Assembly: GCA_001871015.1 (NCBI GenBank) | Contig: MNUO01000123.1 | Span: 1 to 9,868, forward strand | DNA: 9,868 bases | Direction: 5' to 3' | Origin: Candidatus Desantisbacteria bacterium CG1_02_38_46 | GTDB taxonomy: Bacteria; Desantisbacteria; UBA1551; UBA1559 | In this document: positions 6,118 through 9,868 of the stretch, one piece after another | How the letters are laid out: the number at the start of each line of letters is the position of its first letter | Numbering within the stretch: the first letter of the stretch is position 1 | Made by a program: the position numbers and the translations under genes | The notes under the pieces: generated by a model | The model's input: only the letters and a program-made list of their open reading frames with translations | Databases searched by the model: none | Told to the model about the DNA's origin: nothing

Positions 6118-6129
6118 TCCTTCAAGAAA

Positions 6130-6176
6130 TCAGACCTGAAGGTCTGAGTTACGTAACTCAGGACTTTAGTCCTGAA
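6130..6176. repeat. Head-to-head pair of REP-like hairpins (BIME-like)
   Basis: On the plus strand the first hairpin is TCAGACC, loop TGAA, GGTCTGA (6130-6147). The second is TCAGGAC, loop TTTA, GTCCTGA (6158-6175). They flank a perfect 16-base palindrome, TGAGTTACGTAACTCA (6145-6160), so each hairpin is preceded by GTAACT when read outward. The foot GTAA replaces the GTAG seen in copies 1 and 2. The second hairpin shares the CAGGRCTTTAGYCCTG pattern with copy 1. Inverted pairs of REP units are known as BIMEs in enterobacteria; applying that name here is by analogy. Confidence 0.65.
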
Positions 6177-6205
6177 GATTATGGATAACTTTTGGTATAA
6201 TTTCC

Positions 6206-7174
6206 TTAGCTATCAAGATAAACTGTTATTTTTGAACGAGTTTTTAACTCTTCATACCATTTTTCAAAAGCCTGAGAGTTTTTCTGCCGGGTAAGCGATT
6301 TCTTTAAGTCTTCCTTTTCTTTTGCGAACGCCTCTTCATCAATTCCAATTTTTTCTCTTGCTTTATAAAGACATATACCGTCCGGTATATGGACAGTTCT
6401 TATTTCTCCGGGTGGTGAATCAAAACTTGTCTTAACAAGTTCCGGCACATAGCCTATTCCCTCTATATAATATTGAAATTGTGTGCAGATAGTCTCATTG
6501 GGGACATATCCACTTTCCCTTACAATAGTCTCAAATTCTGTTGAATCCTTTAATTTCGCTCTTAATTCGTCCACCTTTTTCATGGTAATTTCTCTTTCTT
6601 TATCAGTTATTTCTGTGTCTGGCATGGTTACATATTTGATGATTACATACTGGACTTTCATTTTCTCGTTAAGTTTTACATATTCATCTCTTACCTCTTT
6701 ATCTGAAGCCTGCTCTCTATTCATGATATATTCCTGAAATTTAATGTAGAGTAATTCCTCCTGAAAAGAACCCCTTATCTCTTTCCATTTTATGTTGGGA
6801 TTATTTATTGCCCATAGATATTTTGTTTTATCAAATTTGCCATCCTTTCCTTTGAAGAAAACCTCCTTTATCTTTTCCTCAACTTCTGTATCGCTGACCT
6901 TGAATTTGACCCTCACGGCTTCTCTTGTAATCAGTTCTCTTTTGATAATTTCATCTAAGACAAAACGCCTTGCCCAGATGGTCGTTTCCTTATTAATTGG
7001 GGAACCAGGGTTAAAAGAGCGAAAGTCCTGTAAAAATTTTTCATAAACAGTATTGAAATATTCCCTGGTAATAGGTTTATTATTTACCTTTGCCACAATC
7101 CCTTTATCCTGGCATAGCCCTGAAGGTAAAATAAACCCTAAAATAAACCACGAAAACACAAAGAAATACTTCAG
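6206..7174 (-). CDS. Exported SurA/PpiD-like periplasmic folding factor, CTG start
   Basis: A 322-residue exported protein. A hydrophobic N-terminal segment with one lysine (KYFFVFSWFILGFILPSGLC) reads as a signal peptide. The cysteine at 21 is preceded by SGL, which is a poor lipobox. Residues about 24-130 resemble the SurA/PrsA N-terminal chaperone region (VAKVNNKPITREYF, then LDEIIKRELITREAVR). Residues about 180-290 hold a weak parvulin-like domain with GYVPELVKTSFDSPPGEI, but the usual parvulin signature is eroded, so peptidyl-prolyl isomerase activity is doubtful. The start is inferred to be CTG at 7174: AAAAGGAGG lies 5 bases upstream, and it overlaps the preceding stop as CTGA. The first standard start in frame, GTG at 7159, is 20 bases from that site and would remove the lysine and part of the signal peptide. 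The likely role is folding of exported proteins. Confidence 0.78.
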   Translation of the reverse strand: MKYFFVFSWFILGFILPSGLCQDKGIVAKVNNKPITREYFNTVYEKFLQDFRSFNPGSPINKETTIWARRFVLDEIIKRELITREAVRVKFKVSDTEVEEKIKEVFFKGKDGKFDKTKYLWAINNPNIKWKEIRGSFQEELLYIKFQEYIMNREQASDKEVRDEYVKLNEKMKVQYVIIKYVTMPDTEITDKEREITMKKVDELRAKLKDSTEFETIVRESGYVPNETICTQFQYYIEGIGYVPELVKTSFDSPPGEIRTVHIPDGICLYKAREKIGIDEEAFAKEKEDLKKSLTRQKNSQAFEKWYEELKTRSKITVYLDS

Positions 7175-7917
7175 ATGGTCCTCCTTTTACGACCTAGATA
7201 AATTGATAGAGGTTCTGAGGGGAGCGGTCCATCATTTGCTCCAAAACCTTGCCCGATTCTTTCAATGAACATCAAAGGAATCCTGCCCCACCCGCTACGC
7301 GGGTGCCCGTTCTTCTTTACTAAAAAAGATACGATTGCAGTTCCTAAAGGAGTGGTCATCTCTCCTTTTATGTCCAGCGCATATGTGGGAATATTTTTTA
7401 CTAAAAGAGAAGTTGCCGGAACTGGTACTGAAAGGATGCCATGACTACATTTGACATTTCCACTTCCCAGAGAAAGTCCAGAGCAGTACACTTCTCCAAT
7501 TTTCAATTTTTTTATACCTGCTACAATTCCGGTCACAATAAGAATAGCTTTGGGTTGGCCCACTTCATACAGATGTACTTTCTCTTTGGGCTCCTTGTGG
7601 ATTTTTGACTCTACTTCACCAATTTTATCATATATAAGTTTTACTGTGCTTTTAATGCCTGATTCTAAATAACTTAAATTAATTAAATTAATAATTTCCT
7701 TTAGTGTAGTGGGGCATCTCTTTTCCTCGCTTTTTAGTTTTATGTTAGTCGCTTTGTTTTGTCCCCTCTTTTCTCTTTTTACATCTATTTCAAATGGAAT
7801 GTTGAGTTTTTTCATTTCCTCTATTAATATATTTGCCTCTATACCTGCATCAATTATTGCAGAGAGGAGTTTACGAGGAGTAACACCATAATAACAATCC
7901 AGATATGCAACTCTCAT
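7171..7917 (-). CDS. Divergent LarC1-like protein (nickel-pincer cofactor nickelochelatase family)
   Basis: A 248-residue protein with the LarC1 (DUF111) frame. LarC inserts nickel into the pyridinium bis-thiocarboxylate cofactor made by LarB and LarE. Family blocks remain at the start (MRVAYLDC), at 118-130 (YEVGQPKAILIVTG), at 159-169 (HGILSVPVPAT) and at 185-195 (GEMTTPLGTAI). Several usual motifs are altered. The N-terminal SGISGDM is YGVTPRK, the His-rich stretch before the first long helix is absent, and HFHEVGAxDxI reads HLYEVGQPKAI. The CTP-binding LarC2 domain is missing, and the next gene follows at once, leaving no room for a frameshifted extension. Residues 205-212 are an extra GC-rich segment. 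The start ATG at 7917 fits the family N-terminus, with AAAGG 9 bases upstream; an ATG at 7923 is also possible. Function may have drifted from nickel insertion. Confidence 0.72.
   Translation of the reverse strand: MRVAYLDCYYGVTPRKLLSAIIDAGIEANILIEEMKKLNIPFEIDVKREKRGQNKATNIKLKSEEKRCPTTLKEIINLINLSYLESGIKSTVKLIYDKIGEVESKIHKEPKEKVHLYEVGQPKAILIVTGIVAGIKKLKIGEVYCSGLSLGSGNVKCSHGILSVPVPATSLLVKNIPTYALDIKGEMTTPLGTAIVSFLVKKNGHPRSGWGRIPLMFIERIGQGFGANDGPLPSEPLSIYLGRKRRTI
7180..7188 (-). promoter_or_regulatory. Strong ribosome site deciding the CTG start of the SurA-like gene
   Basis: AAAAGGAGG on the minus strand, inside the last codons of the LarC-like gene and 5 bases before CTG at 7174. It is 20 bases from the next possible start (GTG 7159), too far for normal initiation. 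It therefore supports CTG, or a sequence error in what would otherwise be ATGA. Confidence 0.65.
7282..7305 (-). repeat. GC-rich palindromic insertion inside the LarC-like coding sequence
   Basis: Eight codons encoding HPRSGWGR (residues 205-212) are almost entirely G and C in an AT-rich gene. They contain a perfect 7-base inverted repeat, CACCCGC and GCGGGTG, around a 3-base centre (7289-7305). LarC relatives usually run straight from the FG-type turn into PxMxIExIGYGAG, so this looks like an in-frame insertion. The pattern resembles short palindromic elements that enter genes, such as the Rickettsia palindromic elements. Membership of a repeat family is inferred, as only one copy is visible. 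Confidence 0.5.
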
Positions 7918-7936
7918 ATTCATGAACCTTTTAATA

Positions 7937-8065
7937 TTACCTTTTCTTTTTTCTTCTTGCCCCGGGTTTAGCCATTTTTGCCTGACAAAGGTTGCCCTTG
8001 CCATCTACATAATACATATAACCCGGCTTCCTCTGAACTGCATTCCTCATAATAATTTCACCCAT
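7937..8065 (-). CDS. Small basic 42-residue protein between larB and the LarC-like gene
   Basis: An ORF of 42 codons plus TAA. It begins MGEIIMRNAVQRKPGYMYYV, continues DGKGNLCQAKMAKPG and ends in the strongly basic tail ARRKKKR. Support is strong: AGGGGGTGAT (8079..8070), nine of ten bases matching the ideal Shine-Dalgarno, with 8 bases between the G run and ATG at 8065. It fits neatly between the larB stop (18-base gap) and the LarC-like start (19-base gap). There is one cysteine, at about residue 27, and no hydrophobic segment. The core with NAV-R-PGY-YYVD-GN-C-AKM followed by a basic tail resembles small hypothetical proteins I associate with candidate phyla and archaea, but that is an impression without a search. 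The basic tail suggests RNA or nucleic-acid binding. An internal ATG at 8050 is a weaker start. Confidence 0.72.
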   Translation of the reverse strand: MGEIIMRNAVQRKPGYMYYVDGKGNLCQAKMAKPGARRKKKR

Positions 8066-8069
8066 TTTT

Positions 8070-8079
8070 ATCACCCCCT
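8070..8079 (-). promoter_or_regulatory. Strong ribosome site of the small basic protein
   Basis: AGGGGGTGAT differs from the ideal AGGAGGTGAT at one base and lies just after the larB stop codon. It is the main evidence that the 42-residue ORF is translated and fixes its start at 8065. Confidence 0.75.
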
Positions 8080-8083
8080 CTCG

Positions 8084-8794
8084 TCATTTATTTATAAGGT
8101 GGGCAAAATAACCCGCACCAAAACCATTATCAATATTGACCACTACCACACCAGGTGCACAACAGTTCAGCATTGTAAGTAGTGGCGCAATTCCTTTGAA
8201 ATTCGCTCCATAGCCAACGCTCGTCGGCACTGCAATAACCGGTTTGCTAGTTAATCCTCCTACCACACTTGCAAGTGCTCCTTCCATTCCTGCCACTACA
8301 ATTATCACCTTTGCCATTTTCATCTTATTCCTGTTGAGAAAGAGACGATGTATCCCAGCAACGCCAACATCATAAAGTCTTTCAACTTTATTTCCAAGGG
8401 TCTCAAGTGTAACTGCTGATTCCTCTGCAACAGAATAATCGCCTGTCCCGGCAGTGATAATAAGAACCTTTCCTTTAAATGGCAGACGACTCCTTTTCTC
8501 AAGGACTATAATCCTGGCATCTTCATAAAACTTAGCTTCAGGAATCTTCTCTTTAACCTTATTGAAAATTTCCCTTTTTGCATGCGTTGCAAGAACAGGA
8601 CCTGAAACTCTGTTGATACTTTGCATAATTTTTATAATTTGATCCGGACTTTTCCCGGGACAGAAAATAACCTCAGGTATTCCTTTTCGTAACACGCGGT
8701 GCAGATCTACCTTTGCAAATCCTATATCATCATATGGAAGGAATTTTAACTTTAATTTTGTTTTGTTGCTGGAATTACTTCTACGCATACCCAA
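8084..8794 (-). CDS. larB: LarB, pyridinium-3,5-biscarboxylic acid mononucleotide synthase
   Basis: A 236-residue protein of the PurE-like LarB family. LarB carboxylates and hydrolyses nicotinic acid adenine dinucleotide, the first step of nickel-pincer cofactor synthesis. Conservation is high: PYDDIGFAKVDLHRVLRKG (20-38), PEVIFCPGKSP (40-50), TAGTGDYSVAEESA (114-127), YDVGVAGIHR (141-150), VVAGMEGALASVVGG (166-180) and CCAPGVVVVNIDNGFGA (211-227), which holds the Cys of the CAPG motif. The TAGTGD segment more often reads GTSD or GTAD. The N-terminus lacks the usual 20-30-residue helix ahead of LP(Y/F)DD. AAAGGAG at 8806..8800 precedes TTG 8794 by 5 bases and ATG 8788 by 11, so either may be used. 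The start overlaps the M16 gene by about 40 bases. LarE and LarA are not in the window. Confidence 0.93.
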   Translation of the reverse strand: MGMRRSNSSNKTKLKLKFLPYDDIGFAKVDLHRVLRKGIPEVIFCPGKSPDQIIKIMQSINRVSGPVLATHAKREIFNKVKEKIPEAKFYEDARIIVLEKRSRLPFKGKVLIITAGTGDYSVAEESAVTLETLGNKVERLYDVGVAGIHRLFLNRNKMKMAKVIIVVAGMEGALASVVGGLTSKPVIAVPTSVGYGANFKGIAPLLTMLNCCAPGVVVVNIDNGFGAGYFAHLINK

Positions 8795-9868
8795 TTATTC
8801 TCCTTTAAATATGTTGAAATAGATCTCTTTATAGCGTCAGGTGTTAAATTTGTTATTTCCTTGGGATATTTCTCATCATATTGCCACCCCTTCCCCATTA
8901 CTTCAAACCAGCCTAAATACCACGCTTGCTTCCTCAGGGTTTGATGGTCCAGAATAAACTTTCCGATAAGTGAGGATTTGGCATCAAGTAAATCCTGCTC
9001 CGGGATGCATTGGGACAATTTCAGAATTTCCTTAATAATATTTTCCTTTGCCTTTGCGATATTATCAGGACTCAATCCGATGTAAACCACGAATTGACTT
9101 TGATATTTTCTGGAAGGATAAAATGAACCTAATTCATATGCCAGCCCCATCTTCTCTCTAAGTTGAACATAAATTTTAGAACTGGCTCTGCCACCCAATA
9201 ACATATTAATCAATTTCATAGAAGGATAGTCAGGAGAACTGACCTCGGGTGCCAGATAACCTAACATCAAATATGCTTGCCGAAAAGGGCTTTCTTTTGT
9301 GATGGTGAAAGTTTCGCCCTGCACCGTCAGAGATTGAGTTTTCCCGCAGGTTCTGGCTACTGGCAAGATTCCACCAAATTCCTCATCTATTGCACTCAAA
9401 ACCTCCTTGAAGGATAAATTTCCCATAATCACCAGAATCATATTATTGGGGGCATAGAAATCCCTGTGATAAGTTACCATATCCTCTCTTGTTATTACTC
9501 CCACAGTTTCTTCATAGCCCAAAACCGGACGATGATAAGGAAAAGTATTGTACAGTTCATCAATAAACACATTATAAGTATAGGTAAAAATGTCATCCTT
9601 CTGAGATTTCAACTGGGCTAAGACAACTTTTCTTTCCTTTTCAATTTCATCTTGGGGAAAAACAGGAGCCTTTAGCACATCGGCAAATATATTTAATCCT
9701 TGTCTGAATGACCTTTTAGGTATTATAAGCCAGACTTCTGCAAAATCATTAAAGACTTCTGTGTTAATTGAGCCCCCCATGAATTCTATCTCTCTAGAAA
9801 TTTCTTCAGCGCTGCGGTTAATAGTTCCCTTTAACAATAATTTCCCAACCAGATTTGTAATCCCGGAT
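8752..9868 (-). CDS. M16-family peptidase-like protein lacking the zinc motif (5' end outside window)
   Basis: At least 372 residues are visible; the N-terminal 40-60 residues lie beyond the window edge. The reading frame is open to 9867. The fold is that of M16B (pitrilysin/processing peptidase-like) proteins: RSAEEISREIEFMGGSIN, the DFYAPNNMILVIMGN strand and a second M16_C half with LLGGRASSKIYVQLREKMGLAYELGSFY. Active members carry HxxEH just before the KGT turn; here the matching stretch GITNLVGKLLLKGT reads Asn-Leu-Val-Gly-Lys. The distal zinc glutamate of the usual VVLEEI is also gone (VVLAQL). It is therefore probably the non-catalytic partner of an active M16 subunit, commonly encoded next door and here expected upstream. 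It ends inside larB, overlapping by about 40 bases. Confidence 0.87.
   Translation of the reverse strand, partial: SGITNLVGKLLLKGTINRSAEEISREIEFMGGSINTEVFNDFAEVWLIIPKRSFRQGLNIFADVLKAPVFPQDEIEKERKVVLAQLKSQKDDIFTYTYNVFIDELYNTFPYHRPVLGYEETVGVITREDMVTYHRDFYAPNNMILVIMGNLSFKEVLSAIDEEFGGILPVARTCGKTQSLTVQGETFTITKESPFRQAYLMLGYLAPEVSSPDYPSMKLINMLLGGRASSKIYVQLREKMGLAYELGSFYPSRKYQSQFVVYIGLSPDNIAKAKENIIKEILKLSQCIPEQDLLDAKSSLIGKFILDHQTLRKQAWYLGWFEVMGKGWQYDEKYPKEITNLTPDAIKRSISTYLKENNWVCVEVIPATKQN

Larger units (their letters stand above)
6100..6205. other. Intergenic gap with repeat pair and putative promoter
   Basis: The longest gap between genes in the window. It contains the inverted repeat pair at 6130-6176, the TATAAT hexamer at 6117..6112 and the mini-ORF at 6113..6096. 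It separates the chaperone gene from plsY and is the most likely operon boundary. No T-rich terminator tail is apparent beside the hairpins. Confidence 0.5.

Noticed and set aside
7171-7290. Programmed -1 frameshift producing a LarC1-LarC2 fusion as in Lactiplantibacillus
   Set aside because: The sequence after the LarC1-like end encodes the SurA-like protein, not a LarC2 domain, and I see no obvious slippery heptamer.
7918-8004. N-terminal extension of the LarC-like protein to 8004
   Set aside because: The extra 29 residues are the alternative frame of the small basic protein gene. The LarC family N-terminus and an AAAGG site place the start at 7917.
8320-8502. 60-codon minus-strand ORF inside larB
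   Set aside because: Out of frame within highly conserved larB sequence, with no motif or ribosome site.
1-9868. CRISPR array, tRNA, rRNA, riboswitch or insertion sequence
   Set aside because: No regularly spaced direct repeats, cloverleaf, rRNA-like sequence or transposase gene was recognised, and gaps between genes are too short for most structured leaders.

Overview
The window looks like an AT-rich (about 38-40% GC by eye) bacterial chromosome segment. Every supported gene lies on the minus strand, so transcription runs from high to low coordinates. PlsY, a SurA/PpiD-like exported chaperone and near-perfect bacterial Shine-Dalgarno sites show that the host is a bacterium. The exported chaperone fits a diderm but does not prove one. 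The mix of LarB, a LarC-like protein, a free-standing EF-Tu domain II-like protein and short palindromic repeats recalls uncultivated anaerobes. I cannot name a phylum from the sequence alone.

Upstream block (9868 down to about 6206): a 5'-truncated M16-family protein whose zinc motif is replaced; larB; a 42-residue basic protein too short for usual gene calling; a shortened, divergent LarC1-like protein; and an exported SurA/PpiD-like chaperone that appears to start at CTG. LarB makes the precursor of the nickel-pincer nucleotide cofactor. LarE, LarA and the LarC2 domain are not in the window, and the LarC-like protein has lost the family's usual N-terminal and histidine motifs. Its present role is therefore open. 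It also carries an in-frame GC-rich palindromic insertion of eight codons.

A 106-base gap (6100-6205) holds a head-to-head pair of repeat hairpins and a possible promoter. It probably marks the start of a second transcription unit.

Second block (6099 down to 3937): plsY (first acylation step of phospholipid synthesis), a dolichol/phytol-kinase-like CTP-dependent membrane kinase, a small two-helix membrane protein, an EF-Tu domain II-like protein and a small phasin-like coiled-coil protein. The first two share a 4-base overlap and point to membrane lipid or polyprenyl metabolism.

Third block (3927 down to 92): a ribulose-phosphate-3-epimerase family protein with a C-terminal extension, a xylose-isomerase-like TIM-barrel protein, and two zinc-dependent medium-chain dehydrogenases. 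The first dehydrogenase resembles galactitol-1-phosphate 5-dehydrogenase and has the acidic residue expected for NAD. The second lacks it and may use NADP. Together they look like a sugar or polyol conversion module whose substrate cannot be read from the sequence.

Four short hairpin repeats, two with a GTAG foot as in REP elements and two with GTAA, occupy three of the larger gaps. They are the most consistent non-coding signal. The strongest candidates for something not described are the small basic protein between larB and the LarC-like gene, the altered LarC-like protein itself, and the repeat family including the copy-like insertion in coding sequence.
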